Of a DNA stretch of 64,000 nt, positions 8,189 to 16,248 are shown piece by piece; the stretch's first letter is position 1; every line of letters starts with the position of its first letter. Under the pieces are notes generated by a model, which was not told where the DNA came from, did not search any database, and was given only the letters and a program-made list of their open reading frames with translations. A program made the position numbers and the translations under genes. Source of the stretch: Hafnia alvei (GTDB lineage Bacteria > Pseudomonadota > Gammaproteobacteria > Enterobacterales > Enterobacteriaceae); assembly GCF_034424155.1 (NCBI RefSeq), contig NZ_CP139992.1, positions 4,170,012 through 4,234,011 on the forward strand, in the 5' to 3' direction.

Positions 8189-9408
8189 TTTTCACCGCCT
8201 TTGCTGCCTTTCACCTCTACCGTTTGTTTCCATGCCTGACTGAATTCATCACCACCTGTTCGAGGTGGCATACCCTCACGCTCTCGGGCTTCGTTTGGAC
8301 ACATCACGCCAGATTTAATACCTGTCTCGTAAGTCTCGTAACGTTCGGTAGGTGTAGCGCGTAAGAGGTCAGCAGAATCAAATTCAACCTGATAGCGGAT
8401 ACCCGGAACGGGTGAGGTAATGAGTAAAGATGACTTAATCTGTTGCTCAACGTTCGCCAGCCAAGGACGCATGGTCATCGTGAGAAAGGCGCGGCTTGCT
8501 TCGCTAAAGTTGCTGTAGGTGCTGTTGCTATATTCCTGCAGGAAGATGGGCGAGACGTTGAACATGCGGGCTATGTCTTCAATGGTGAAACGACGAGAGG
8601 CCAACCACTCGGCATCCTGATTGCTCATGCCGAGCTGCTCATACTCCATACCACCTTCAAGGATGGGTGTTTTACCCGCGTTACGCGCCCCCTTGTAGCG
8701 CTCTAACGCCTCGAGAGCCTTTGCCCCTTTGACGCTATCCAACCACTCACCTGATTTGATAATGCCCGCTGCCATCATTCCATCTTTCATGATGCTGGCA
8801 CCGTGGCGCTGTTGGGCTAAACCAAGCCCCAATGTTTCACGGCAAATAGTGATAGGGGAGCGCCCCAAAAAACCATCATCAGTGGCGTAGCGTAGGTGCA
8901 GAATCTCTTCCTGCAGATAGGTACGCACGTTTCCGGTGTATGGCTCAGTGATAGTGTATTTATAGCGATGTTCAGCAATGCGCTCGGGAACCACTGAACC
9001 GGGGGCGTAGGGGTGCAGTGAAATTGGTTGCCCCGTCTTATCCCACTGAATAACGGCGTAGGCGTTACCGTTAAGCAGGCAATGACGCATCATAGTACGT
9101 TTAAATTGGTACGGTGTTTGGCAGTCGTTAGGATGCTCGTTGAGTAGAAAATCAACCGGATGATTGCTCAGCCATTCCCGCGCCTCTCGCCCCTTGTCAT
9201 TCCTCACTTTGTAGAGATAACACGGCATAGTGGCGACGGCTTCACTGATAACAGCCACCGCGTTCATTACAGCCGGAAGAGACTCAGCCGTACCTGCAGA
9301 CACATATTCACCGGAGCCAGTATTAGGGATACCTGCCAGCGCCATGAACTCATCGATAGTCATGCTTCGTTGCTCTGGTTTGCGGCTAAAAGGCCAAATA
9401 TTCCACAT
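8185..9408 (-). CDS. HK97-family portal protein
   Basis: The portal is the dodecameric DNA gate of the capsid vertex and the TerL docking site. The 407-residue length is normal for the family. Recognisable segments are PVDFLLNEHPN, the LLNGNAYAVI strand, EILHLRYATDDGFLGRSPI and the helix with FNVSPIFLQEYSNSTYSN. It starts two bases after the protease stop and overlaps the head-closure gene. Confidence 0.94.
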   Translation of the reverse strand: MWNIWPFSRKPEQRSMTIDEFMALAGIPNTGSGEYVSAGTAESLPAVMNAVAVISEAVATMPCYLYKVRNDKGREAREWLSNHPVDFLLNEHPNDCQTPYQFKRTMMRHCLLNGNAYAVIQWDKTGQPISLHPYAPGSVVPERIAEHRYKYTITEPYTGNVRTYLQEEILHLRYATDDGFLGRSPITICRETLGLGLAQQRHGASIMKDGMMAAGIIKSGEWLDSVKGAKALEALERYKGARNAGKTPILEGGMEYEQLGMSNQDAEWLASRRFTIEDIARMFNVSPIFLQEYSNSTYSNFSEASRAFLTMTMRPWLANVEQQIKSSLLITSPVPGIRYQVEFDSADLLRATPTERYETYETGIKSGVMCPNEAREREGMPPRTGGDEFSQAWKQTVEVKGSKGGEK

Positions 9409-9409
9409 A

Positions 9410-9970
9410 TCAAATCCCCGCTAATTCAGCCCAGCGGCGGCGATTATCGCTAGCACGGCGTAATTCTGGGTGTTGGGCAAAAAGGGAACGATGTGCAATC
9501 TCGACATCAGACTCAGGATAGGCAGGCATCGATGTGACGGTGATTTCCCGTAATTCAGCAGCAGTGACAGTGCGTAGGTAAGGGGATTGGGCAATATCCC
9601 AAGATTCTTTCAAAGCTCGGAAACCAAAGCTCATGCCTGAAATATCGCCGCGTTCCACCAGCTCGATAACGTCATTACCAAGTTGAGTATTTGGCGGCGT
9701 CAGTTCGAAACGCAGACCCGTATCATCCTCAGACAGTTTGAGTGTGCCGGATTTTGTGCGCCCCAATAGCTGGGTGCTGTTGTGTTCGAACAAGGCTCTA
9801 ACATCTGTACCGGAAGATAGACTTTCGCTGAATGCACCAGGAGCAAACTGTTCTCTGAACTCATCCCAGATAAGTTCTGAAAGACTGTTCCAGCGCACAG
9901 CGTAACCCACCAGCTTTTTATTGCTGGCGGTAAGTTCTGAGGTTCTAATTTCAAAATCGATTGTTTTCAT
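9410..9970 (-). CDS. HK97-family prohead protease
   Basis: This serine protease cleaves the scaffold-like N-terminal arm of the capsid protein during prohead maturation. The 186-residue product carries the family signatures: VGYAVRWNS near the N terminus, catalytic His63 in LFEHN and the Ser in ISGMSFGF (residues 110-116). It follows the capsid gene after a short gap containing a terminator-like hairpin. Confidence 0.93.
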   Translation of the reverse strand: MKTIDFEIRTSELTASNKKLVGYAVRWNSLSELIWDEFREQFAPGAFSESLSSGTDVRALFEHNSTQLLGRTKSGTLKLSEDDTGLRFELTPPNTQLGNDVIELVERGDISGMSFGFRALKESWDIAQSPYLRTVTAAELREITVTSMPAYPESDVEIAHRSLFAQHPELRRASDNRRRWAELAGI

Positions 9971-9990
9971 TGTGGGACTCCATAAAGGCT

Positions 9991-10012
9991 AAAAAGGGGC
10001 CGTAGCCCCTTT
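9991..10012 (-). terminator. Terminator-like hairpin between capsid and protease genes
   Basis: On the minus strand an AAAGGGGC stem closes on a TACG tetraloop of the very stable C(UACG)G type and is followed by GCCCCTTTTT. It sits between the capsid stop and the protease start, so it could limit read-through and make capsid mRNA more abundant than the rest of the operon. Confidence 0.72.
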
Positions 10013-10022
10013 ACACATCAGA

Positions 10023-11189
10023 TCAGGACGTAGCGCCTGAGAGCTCAAGTATTTTGATAGCGTTGGAATCCACCACGCCGCCGCCAAGATATTTGTCTGT
10101 GTGGACCTTGTAGAATCCCGGTTCCGTAATGTTGTCAGGTCGGGTACGTACACCCGTAGTGTGATCAACAATGAAATAACCGCGTTTGAAATCGCCTACA
10201 GCTAAGAAAGGTTTTCCAGCCTCAGCATCGGGCATCGTTTCTAGATATTGGACAGGGCGCCCAAGAAGGGTGTCAGGTGAACCGGCAACTAAACGATCGC
10301 GCCAAATATAATCACCATTACCGTTTTTAAGTTTCTGCAATGTAGCCGCGGTATTGGAGTTCATCACCCACACGGCATTTTTGCGGTATTTGGCCTTGAG
10401 CTTATACAGGAGATCGATAAGACCATCAGAAGTTACCTCGGCAGTATCCATTTTTTCCAGCGTGCCGAATGGGCGGGTTTTATCGCTGGTGTCCACACGT
10501 GGGTAAGCTAAGAAACCTTTAGATTTTTTATCGCCGTCACCATTCACCAAATCGTTCTCTTCGGTATTGGTAAACGTGTCAGCAACTTCGGAAGATAACC
10601 AACCCAGAATATCAACCTCGGAAAAGTCGAGAATTTCCTGTGTGGTTTTAGGGTATGCATAGATCGGGTTTAGCTTAATATCTACGCGCTCAAGTTTAGG
10701 TGTTGATGTTTCTTCTCGCTCTTCGCCTTCGGTACCGCGCTTAACCGTTACACCACCTACCGAGATCAATTTCTGATATTCGTTGGTTTTGGTGGTCTTA
10801 ACCGTAGCAATAGAGCGCATCACGCTTTCGTCTTGCAACTGTCGCATGATCTCTTTATCCAGCTCAGGGATAACGGTATAGCCACCATCGGCAGGAACGA
10901 GCGTGGTAAGGGATCGAGTGTCACCGGTCATGATGTAATGGCGTAGTTCACCATTGCTCACACCTTTTTCATCTACAGGTTTTCCTGCCTGACTTCGTTC
11001 ATCGTCGGCAACGGCTTCAAGGCGGGAAATTTCAATATCAAGCGAATCAACACGGGCGCGGTATTCATCAAACTGCTTACCCTCATCATCGTTCAGGCTA
11101 CGTTTTTCACTATCGGCTTTATCCAGCAGTGAGCGCATCTGAGTTTTAAGGGTGGTTTTTTCCTGACGGAGTTCGAGTAATTTCTTCAT
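10023..11189 (-). CDS. HK97-family major capsid protein
   Basis: The 388-residue product has the HK97 gp5 arrangement: an N-terminal coiled-coil delta domain (MKKLLELRQEK through EISRLEAVADDE) that the protease would remove, then the fold containing VPADGGYTVIPE, the P-domain helix region and the C-terminal ADNITEPG-like element. The ATG at 11189 is preferred because MKKLLEL is the usual start; upstream in-frame ATGs extend into a structured leader. It is the first gene of the head operon. Confidence 0.92.
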   Translation of the reverse strand: MKKLLELRQEKTTLKTQMRSLLDKADSEKRSLNDDEGKQFDEYRARVDSLDIEISRLEAVADDERSQAGKPVDEKGVSNGELRHYIMTGDTRSLTTLVPADGGYTVIPELDKEIMRQLQDESVMRSIATVKTTKTNEYQKLISVGGVTVKRGTEGEEREETSTPKLERVDIKLNPIYAYPKTTQEILDFSEVDILGWLSSEVADTFTNTEENDLVNGDGDKKSKGFLAYPRVDTSDKTRPFGTLEKMDTAEVTSDGLIDLLYKLKAKYRKNAVWVMNSNTAATLQKLKNGNGDYIWRDRLVAGSPDTLLGRPVQYLETMPDAEAGKPFLAVGDFKRGYFIVDHTTGVRTRPDNITEPGFYKVHTDKYLGGGVVDSNAIKILELSGATS

Positions 11190-11244
11190 GAGTGGTTTCC
11201 GTAACAATGAATGTTGAGACGTGAAACCAGCGCGGGAGGGATTA

Positions 11245-11305
11245 GGCCGTTTAACCTTTTTCTGCATCTCACAGGCTGTAGTCGCTACAGCTTGATTAAA
11301 CGGCC
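11245..11305. promoter_or_regulatory. Nested inverted-repeat leader upstream of capsid gene
   Basis: GGCCGTTTAA (11245-11254) is matched by TTAAACGGCC (11296-11305). Inside it, GCTGTAG (11275-11281) pairs with CTACAGC (11285-11291) around a three-base loop. The element lies 56 bases upstream of the capsid ATG and would form a strong RNA structure in its leader. It could instead be a protein-binding palindrome. Confidence 0.55.
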
Positions 11306-11414
11306 AAAGTGGCGGCTCACGTCTGAGTGCCACTCATCAAAATATACAGTGAAATTTAATAGTAAATAGGGGTAAATTCACAAAAACAGCCACGAACAAA
11401 TACGAACAAAATCT

Positions 11415-11714
11415 TTACAAATCTTTTTTCGTACAGTCCAAAGCAGGTGCCATTTTCTTTCTCAGCTCCTTTAGATTCTCAATGAGAATATCAACCTGCT
11501 CTTGGGTCGATGCGATAATTTCACCGGAAAACTCATGGCGCAAGCAGTCATGGTGATCCACGCAAAAGAAAGCCCCTCCATTAACAATGGCTCGATACTC
11601 ATCATCGGTGAGCAGCCATAGCGACTCTGGAATACCAAACATTTCTCGATGTTCAATAGCTTCCTGTAGCACACGTTGTGACCTTTCAATATCGTTCTGG
11701 ATTTGGCTTTTCAT
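11415..11714 (-). CDS. Uncharacterised satellite protein, 99 residues
   Basis: I do not recognise this protein. It is mostly helical and charged (ERSQRVLQEAIEHRE at the N terminus, ILIENLKELRKK near the C terminus), with a Cys/His stretch FFCVDHHDCLRH in the middle that could bind metal. It lies between the replication repeat field and the capsid leader in the position of a regulatory or accessory gene. The start at 11714 gives the full-length frame. Confidence 0.6.
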   Translation of the reverse strand: MKSQIQNDIERSQRVLQEAIEHREMFGIPESLWLLTDDEYRAIVNGGAFFCVDHHDCLRHEFSGEIIASTQEQVDILIENLKELRKKMAPALDCTKKDL

Positions 11715-11757
11715 ATTTGTAAAATGTCCTCATGGTTATGATTAATTACCGACTAAT

Positions 11758-11978
11758 TCCGCGCACCTGTGCGCACTTTCCGCGCACTTTTTAAGTCCGG
11801 CATTTTCCGCGCACTTGCATAACTAGGTGCGCACGAGTAAAACCCAGTATTGGCGCGGCTTTCAGAGATGTTTTTTCCTGTTTGCGCACTTTTGTCGTAT
11901 ATATACATGAAAAGTGCGCAAAACAGGTTATTGCCCAAAAATCCGCGCACCTGTGCGCACTTTCCGCGTACTTTTTAA
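11758..11978. repeat. Iteron-like repeat field, candidate replication origin
   Basis: GCGCAC occurs directly at 11761, 11771, 11782, 11809, 11829, 11884, 11945 and 11955, and inverted at 11914. Several copies sit in the palindrome GTGCGCAC. A 37-base unit at 11758-11794 recurs at 11942-11978 with one mismatch. The field contains no gene and abuts the 3' end of the RepA-like helicase gene, so it fits an initiator-bound origin. Confidence 0.6.
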
Positions 11979-13339
11979 CGCTCCAATCTACCTAACGGGC
12001 TAACCTCATCCCCATCGATTTTTATCAGTTCGTCACGCTCCAATTTCTCCAACCAGCGGTTAAACCCTCGGCGTCCGTTATCACCCAACATGGCGATCAT
12101 ATCGTCGCGGAGTAGGGCGCGGGTGCAGTCCTCACCGCTAGCCGTTCGGCTGCGTATACACTGCCATAATGCCGTATGGTTTTTAGATAGGTTCGCCACG
12201 ACAGACAATTCCGGATCCTCGTCTTTCGCCTCACGTGGTACATCGATAACCACCAGCGAGCATATTAGCTCACCATCATCATCAGTGAACAACTCCGCCG
12301 TTCGCAGGTCGTAGGCTCTTTGTGGCTGTTCTTCTGAATCCTTCATTTTGGTGCAGGTCAGAACTAACGCGCCACCGTCACCCTCACGCTTTACATGAAA
12401 CTCAGCATCTAACGCCGCTCGGAACGCACTAGAGCCGCGCGCACCTTTCCCCTCGTCTTTGCCTGAGTGATGCACCACCAGAAGAGTAGCCCCTGTTTCT
12501 CGCTTGATTAGGTCGCATCCCTCAATAAACGCCCCCATGTCTCGTGCGTCGTTTTCATCGTTCCCACCAAAGCAACGCGCCAGCGTATCAATGACAATAA
12601 ATTTCACAGGTTCACCCGTTGTCGCCTCTACCTGTTTGGCGGCAATAACAACCTGATTAGCTTCATCTGGACGAACAGGAAACACAGGACGGTTAACAAG
12701 ATAAAAATTATCGAGCGGTACCGCATCGTTGTAGACGTTTTCCCATGCTTTAATGCGGCGTGGCACACCTATACCACCCTCACCGACGATATACAGCACA
12801 GAGCCACCAGACACACTCTTGCCTGACCATTTAAGCCCTGCCGCAATATGACAAGCCCACGACACCGCAAGAAATGATTTATACGAACCACTTGGGCCAT
12901 ATACGCTACACAGGCTATTTGATGGTAGGTGGCCTTTTATTGTGTAGTCCTGCTGGCGGTCATACCCCGTTGAGCCAACACTTAACGGGAGTGTTGTTTT
13001 CTTTATCCCTACAGGCGTTGGCGGGAATAATAACGTCACACGGCTATCTTTCAGGATCCCCGCCGCCTCAGATTTTCCGATCACGCTTTCCACCAGCTCA
13101 AATCGTCTTTCTCTCGCCTGTTCGGGATGGCGTACAGACATATAACCTGCACCCTGTATATCGTCATATCCGGCTTTACGTAGCTCTTCCAGCTTGCGTA
13201 CCAATACGCCTACCGGTTCCGTTTCACTCGTTTGGTTAACTGCGGCGGATAATGTCACCTTGTCCAGCTCGCCGCCCGTTTGCATCCAACGATAGAGACA
13301 GCAAAAAACAGCATCAGGGATCTTTTTTACAGCGCTCAT
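11975..13339 (-). CDS. RepA-like hexameric helicase / AAA ATPase (replication)
   Basis: A 454-residue RecA-fold ATPase of the RSF1010 RepA type. It has Walker A GPSGSYKS (148-155), Walker B FIVIDTLAR (247-255) and the VVHHSGKDEGKGARGSSA segment (288-305) that follows it in this family. The C terminus resembles a winged helix (LLRDDMIAMLGDNGRRGFNRWLEKLERDELI). It probably unwinds the origin for satellite replication. It overlaps the DUF4222 gene by four bases (ATGA), and its 3' end runs into the iteron-like field. No primase domain is visible, unlike P4 alpha. Confidence 0.86.
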   Translation of the reverse strand: MSAVKKIPDAVFCCLYRWMQTGGELDKVTLSAAVNQTSETEPVGVLVRKLEELRKAGYDDIQGAGYMSVRHPEQARERRFELVESVIGKSEAAGILKDSRVTLLFPPTPVGIKKTTLPLSVGSTGYDRQQDYTIKGHLPSNSLCSVYGPSGSYKSFLAVSWACHIAAGLKWSGKSVSGGSVLYIVGEGGIGVPRRIKAWENVYNDAVPLDNFYLVNRPVFPVRPDEANQVVIAAKQVEATTGEPVKFIVIDTLARCFGGNDENDARDMGAFIEGCDLIKRETGATLLVVHHSGKDEGKGARGSSAFRAALDAEFHVKREGDGGALVLTCTKMKDSEEQPQRAYDLRTAELFTDDDGELICSLVVIDVPREAKDEDPELSVVANLSKNHTALWQCIRSRTASGEDCTRALLRDDMIAMLGDNGRRGFNRWLEKLERDELIKIDGDEVSPLGRLER

Positions 13340-13635
13340 TTTTTACCTGCCTCTTTTTTTGCCGTGAGAACAGCACGTAGGGATTCGATTTTTTCTGCGG
13401 TTTTATTTCGTTCATTCCATTGGGCGAACGTCATTTTTTCCACAAGGGTAAATTCACGCTGTAAACGCCCCAACGAACATACGCATTCATTTGCATAGCC
13501 TTGACGCTTGTATGTCACCCGTTCACCAAAAACATAAGTGATTTCTATTAGTGAACCGTGGCTATCTTTATACTTATCGCCCTTTTTAGGTTGAGCGTGA
13601 CCACCAGCAACTAAGCCGGAATTTTTTATAGTCAT
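13336..13635 (-). CDS. DUF4222-domain phage protein
   Basis: The first 65 residues carry the DUF4222 pattern: KKGDKYKDSHGSLIEITYV, then VTYKRQGYANECVCSLGRLQREFTLV-type strands. A basic helical tail follows (AEKIESLRAVLTAKKEAGKK). Family members are small accessory proteins of lambdoid phages and satellites with no known function. It overlaps the helicase gene by four bases. Confidence 0.78.
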   Translation of the reverse strand: MTIKNSGLVAGGHAQPKKGDKYKDSHGSLIEITYVFGERVTYKRQGYANECVCSLGRLQREFTLVEKMTFAQWNERNKTAEKIESLRAVLTAKKEAGKK

Positions 13636-13640
13636 GATTT

Positions 13641-14003
13641 TTACTCCGTTACTGGTGCGGTGATCTGATAGCCAACCTGTTCCATTAGCTCAAGTAGGTC
13701 AGGCAGTGTCGCTACTTTATGGTCAGGGCTTAATTCTCGCTGGCTGGTCTTTTTGCCGTTTTTTGCATGAACCAAAATATCGCCCGTAAATCCTTCTCGA
13801 ATAGCGACGGATTCATACGCATTTTTTTTGTATCCCGCTCGTTCTGCTAACTCCATAAACGCATCAACGCTAGCCACAATGTGATCGCTCGGTATCAGCG
13901 TACTAGATACAACGCGCCCATTGAGAACCTGCAAAAGAATGCGACCAGTAATCGCAGGATCAATCCGTAAGGTGCTCAGGTCAGATACAGACATGTTACG
14001 CAT
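13641..14003 (-). CDS. Uncharacterised satellite protein, 120 residues
   Basis: I do not recognise this protein. It contains two similar halves: LLQVLNGRVVSSTLIPSDHIVA then ASVDAFMELAERAGY, and ILVHAKNGKKTSQRELSPDHKVA then LPDLLELMEQVGY. This suggests an internal duplication of a strand-strand-helix unit. The start overlaps the Icd-like gene by eight bases, so the two are probably coupled. Confidence 0.7.
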   Translation of the reverse strand: MRNMSVSDLSTLRIDPAITGRILLQVLNGRVVSSTLIPSDHIVASVDAFMELAERAGYKKNAYESVAIREGFTGDILVHAKNGKKTSQRELSPDHKVATLPDLLELMEQVGYQITAPVTE

Positions 14004-14280
14004 GCAGCACCCCCGTAATATCTTCTACTACCGATGAACCGTGAACGTGCCATGACATACCAGTAATGGGATCATACCAGCCGACTTGATAGGGCGTTCC
14101 GGTACGGATTTGCGCAGCAAATACCAATGACCAGCCGATAAAACGTTTACGGGCTTCATCCTCGGTATTGGCCTCAGTACGTACAACGATAGGCGTTACA
14201 TTTGGGTGTCCCGTTGGAGTAGCCAAAAATAACCATGTGAATGCTGGGCGTGGTGGTGTGTTACTATTTATCGTAGTCAT
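13996..14280 (-). CDS. Icd-like host cell division inhibitor family protein
   Basis: A 94-residue product with the FTWLFLATPTG signature near the N terminus, as in Icd-like proteins of P1, P4-type satellites and many enterobacterial prophages. P1 Icd blocks host division; for most homologues that role is only inferred. It is the first gene of the rightward block leading to the helicase, preceded by a strong hairpin. Confidence 0.8.
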   Translation of the reverse strand: MTTINSNTPPRPAFTWLFLATPTGHPNVTPIVVRTEANTEDEARKRFIGWSLVFAAQIRTGTPYQVGWYDPITGMSWHVHGSSVVEDITGVLHA

Positions 14281-14311
14281 AGCGTTACCTTTCTTAACGT
14301 TGTGATTAGAA

Positions 14312-14339
14312 GCCCCGCTAGTGTTCGAGCACTGCGGGG
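14312..14339 (-). ncRNA. Strong stem-loop upstream of the Icd-like gene
   Basis: CCCCGC (14313-14318) pairs with GCGGGG (14334-14339), and an inner AGTG/CACT pair extends the stem with one bulged base around a TTCGAG loop. P4-like satellites keep a short immunity RNA in the leader of a comparable operon. Here only the position and hairpin are visible, so the ncRNA call is tentative. Confidence 0.35.
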
Positions 14340-14359
14340 TTTTGCCGTTTGTACACCGA

Positions 14360-14469
14360 AATAATTAGTGTATACACACATTAATTCAAGGTGTGTATTT
14401 AGGTCAAGCATTTTACTTACACACTTTTTCGTGTAATGTATGCACACCAAAACAAAACGCGGTGAACTT
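14360..14469. promoter_or_regulatory. Divergent control region with GTGTA/TACAC repeats
   Basis: The perfect palindrome GTGTATACAC (14368-14377) is followed by further GTGTGTA, TACACAC and GTGTAATGTATGCACAC elements up to the start of the plus-strand gene. It separates the minus-strand Icd-like operon from the plus-strand YlcI-like gene and looks like a cluster of repressor or activator sites. Confidence 0.5.
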
Positions 14470-14775
14470 ATGGCTACGGGAAACGTAAACAACAAATCAC
14501 AAATGAAAAACATTCGCTTTCCACATGATTTAATACAAGAAATGGAAATGCTTAAGCGAGATGATGAAAGCACCGCAGGTTTTATCGTAACCGCCGTACG
14601 TGGTGAAATAGCCCGTCGCCAGCTCGGGGACGTTGGATATGATGCGCTTGCTTCTGCCGTTCGTACGCTCGCTAGCATCGCAGACACCAGCGATAAGGCA
14701 GCGAAAGAGCTTGAAGAAATTTCACGCGAAGCGAGGCAGAAAATCGAGCAGTTACACGCAAGGCCAAAGCGCTGA
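14470..14775 (+). CDS. YlcI/YnfO-like small DNA-binding protein
   Basis: A 101-residue product with a ribbon-helix-helix-like start (MKNIRFPHDLIQEMEMLKRD), followed by STAGFIVTAVRGEIARRQ and a charged helical tail. This resembles the prophage YlcI/YnfO family, which has an Arc-like fold. The ATG at 14470 is chosen because GGTGA lies six bases upstream; an ATG at 14440 falls inside the repeat region. It is the only clearly plus-strand gene of the satellite, reads away from the Icd-like operon and ends at a terminator, so it may be the satellite's regulator. Confidence 0.68.
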   Translation: MATGNVNNKSQMKNIRFPHDLIQEMEMLKRDDESTAGFIVTAVRGEIARRQLGDVGYDALASAVRTLASIADTSDKAAKELEEISREARQKIEQLHARPKR

Positions 14776-14957
14776 TTACTGACTCTATATCGTGCGCCGT
14801 TGCCTCCCCGTTCAACGAGATTGCAACGGGTGTCACGCAGTGTCACGCAAACCAGCGCGAATGGCGCAGTTGATTTAGCACCACAAGCTAACAAGCTATT
14901 GACCTGATCGATCAGCGTGATAAGCTGGCTAGGAATTTGATAAGCGTTTCTACATTG
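14776..14957 (+). other. Untranslated stretch before terminator
   Basis: About 180 bases after the YlcI-like gene hold no convincing reading frame. They contain small repeats (GTGTCACGCAGTGTCACGCA) and end at the terminator at 14958. A 3' untranslated region or small RNA is possible. Confidence 0.3.
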
Positions 14958-14985
14958 GCGGCCCTGCAAGGCCGCTTTTGTTTTA
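14958..14985 (+). terminator. Rho-independent terminator after the YlcI-like gene
   Basis: GCGGCC, loop CTGCAA, GGCCGC, then TTTTGTTTTA. A clear plus-strand terminator, just before the convergent 3' end of the ORF6N gene. Confidence 0.85.
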
Positions 14986-15888
14986 TTGGCCATCATCATT
15001 TTTAGCGTCCTCCAGTTCCTTATCGTGAGTAAAAACCCCGTCCCAATTCTTTTTCATCGGTAGCGATCCCTTTAAATACTTGCGGTACAGCCACACGGCC
15101 CCCTTGTGCAAAAGAATAGGCTTATGTGCTTCAAAGGATTCTTTGTCTTGTTTGGCTATTGTGTGAGAGGTTTCCGTTAGGTATTTATCTCGGGCGTAGG
15201 AATACACGCGCCAGCGGGAGTGGTGGTTATTTTGGCGATCGTCGTACAGCCAACCTGTAGACTTGAGAAAAGCATTAACCTTGCTGGTGTTGACGCCGTT
15301 CAGCCGCTTACAGAACTGGACGGGGCTTAACCCCTCGGTGAATAGGTTTTCAAGATGCCCGATGTATCGCGCCTGACGGTGTACGTAAGTGATTGCCTTG
15401 TTTTTGGCCTCATACTCGTCAGCCCATGCACGAGCTGCAGCGGCAGGATCGGAAAATTTCGGCGTGGCCATATCAGTAGTCTTTCCACGAGAAAAATAGC
15501 TTTCCTCCATTTTCTCGAAAAATTCCCATGCCTCATCGGTATCAACTATTTTTGACATACGGGCAGCGCCGCGTTCTGTCCAGAGGATGAGTGATGTTGT
15601 ATGTTTACTAACCGAGTGAATATCGTTCACGTGGTTCCTGAACGCCTTCAAAGCCGCGTTCTTCAACGTGAAAATATGCACATCATCTACAAAGCGAGTC
15701 CGGTTGTTGGAAAGGTTCTTACGGATCGTATTTTCCGGTACGCCGTAGCCCATAGCGAGGGTTTCGGTGGTAACGACACGAGCGCCGCACCATTCAATGA
15801 CTGGTAGGTCATTAATCGAAATATTACCTACCTGATTTTGGGCGTAGAGAAGCCCCTGACCGTTAGGCCGCTTTTCTATTGGTTTCAT
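14983..15888 (-). CDS. ORF6N-domain protein, antirepressor-like
   Basis: A 301-residue protein. The N terminus (about 20-110) matches the ORF6N DNA-binding domain: LPVIEWCGARVVTTETLA, then NNRTRFVDDVHIFTL. The middle (about 150-190) is charged and helical, and the C terminus resembles phage antirepressor Ant domains with DRQNNHHSRWRVYSYARDKY. Antirepressors of this kind inactivate a repressor and induce excision. AGGAC lies before the ATG at 15888. It sits between AlpA and the regulatory region, consistent with a control role. Confidence 0.78.
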   Translation of the reverse strand: MKPIEKRPNGQGLLYAQNQVGNISINDLPVIEWCGARVVTTETLAMGYGVPENTIRKNLSNNRTRFVDDVHIFTLKNAALKAFRNHVNDIHSVSKHTTSLILWTERGAARMSKIVDTDEAWEFFEKMEESYFSRGKTTDMATPKFSDPAAAARAWADEYEAKNKAITYVHRQARYIGHLENLFTEGLSPVQFCKRLNGVNTSKVNAFLKSTGWLYDDRQNNHHSRWRVYSYARDKYLTETSHTIAKQDKESFEAHKPILLHKGAVWLYRKYLKGSLPMKKNWDGVFTHDKELEDAKNDDGQ

Positions 15889-15934
15889 TTTTATGTCCTG
15901 CTAATAAAATTATGCGCGGTTAAAAATGGCTACA

Positions 15935-16192
15935 CTAGCGACCAGTCGCAGTGTTACGGGATACTTTAGGTTGATTTGCGATCCAGTATTGAACCTCTGA
16001 AAGCATCCAACCAATAGAACGACCGCCAAGTTTGCGGCGTTGGGGGAATTTTCCAGCCTTCTCTAGCTGGTATCGGGTTGTGCGCGCCAGTCCTGTTAAC
16101 TGGCGGCACTCTGATTCGCGGATAGCTCGGTCTTGATAAATTTTTTGATTGTTCACTAATGTATGCCCTTGTTCATTGAAGTTCACGGGCAT
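15935..16192 (-). CDS. AlpA-family transcriptional regulator
   Basis: An 85-residue helix-turn-helix protein with the AlpA pattern ESECRQLTGLARTTRYQLEK, a KFPQRRKLGGRSIGWMLSEV wing and a terminal WI helix. AlpA proteins activate excision and, in Gram-negative phage-inducible islands, act as master activators of the island genes. It is located next to the integrase block, as in such islands. Confidence 0.86.
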   Translation of the reverse strand: MPVNFNEQGHTLVNNQKIYQDRAIRESECRQLTGLARTTRYQLEKAGKFPQRRKLGGRSIGWMLSEVQYWIANQPKVSRNTATGR

Positions 16193-16217
16193 TATTTAGA
16201 TGTATGAGTGATTTTTG

Positions 16218-16248
16218 TGTGATATCACATAACCAAAGTGTGATATCA
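16218..16248. promoter_or_regulatory. TGTGATATCACA palindrome and second copy upstream of alpA
   Basis: The perfect 12-base palindrome TGTGATATCACA lies at 16218-16229, and GTGTGATATCA recurs at 16238-16248. They are immediately upstream of alpA and likely form an operator controlling it. Confidence 0.55.

Noticed and set aside
11753..11950. Minus-strand 65-codon frame
   Set aside because: It lies wholly in the GCGCAC repeat field and its sequence simply reflects the repeats.
11758..11978. CRISPR array
   Set aside because: Repeat units are short, irregularly spaced and present in both orientations, with no cas genes; iterons fit better.
14277..14999. Minus-strand 240-codon open frame
   Set aside because: It runs antisense through the YlcI-like gene, its terminator and the operator region, with a Ser/Cys-rich shadow composition and no family resemblance.
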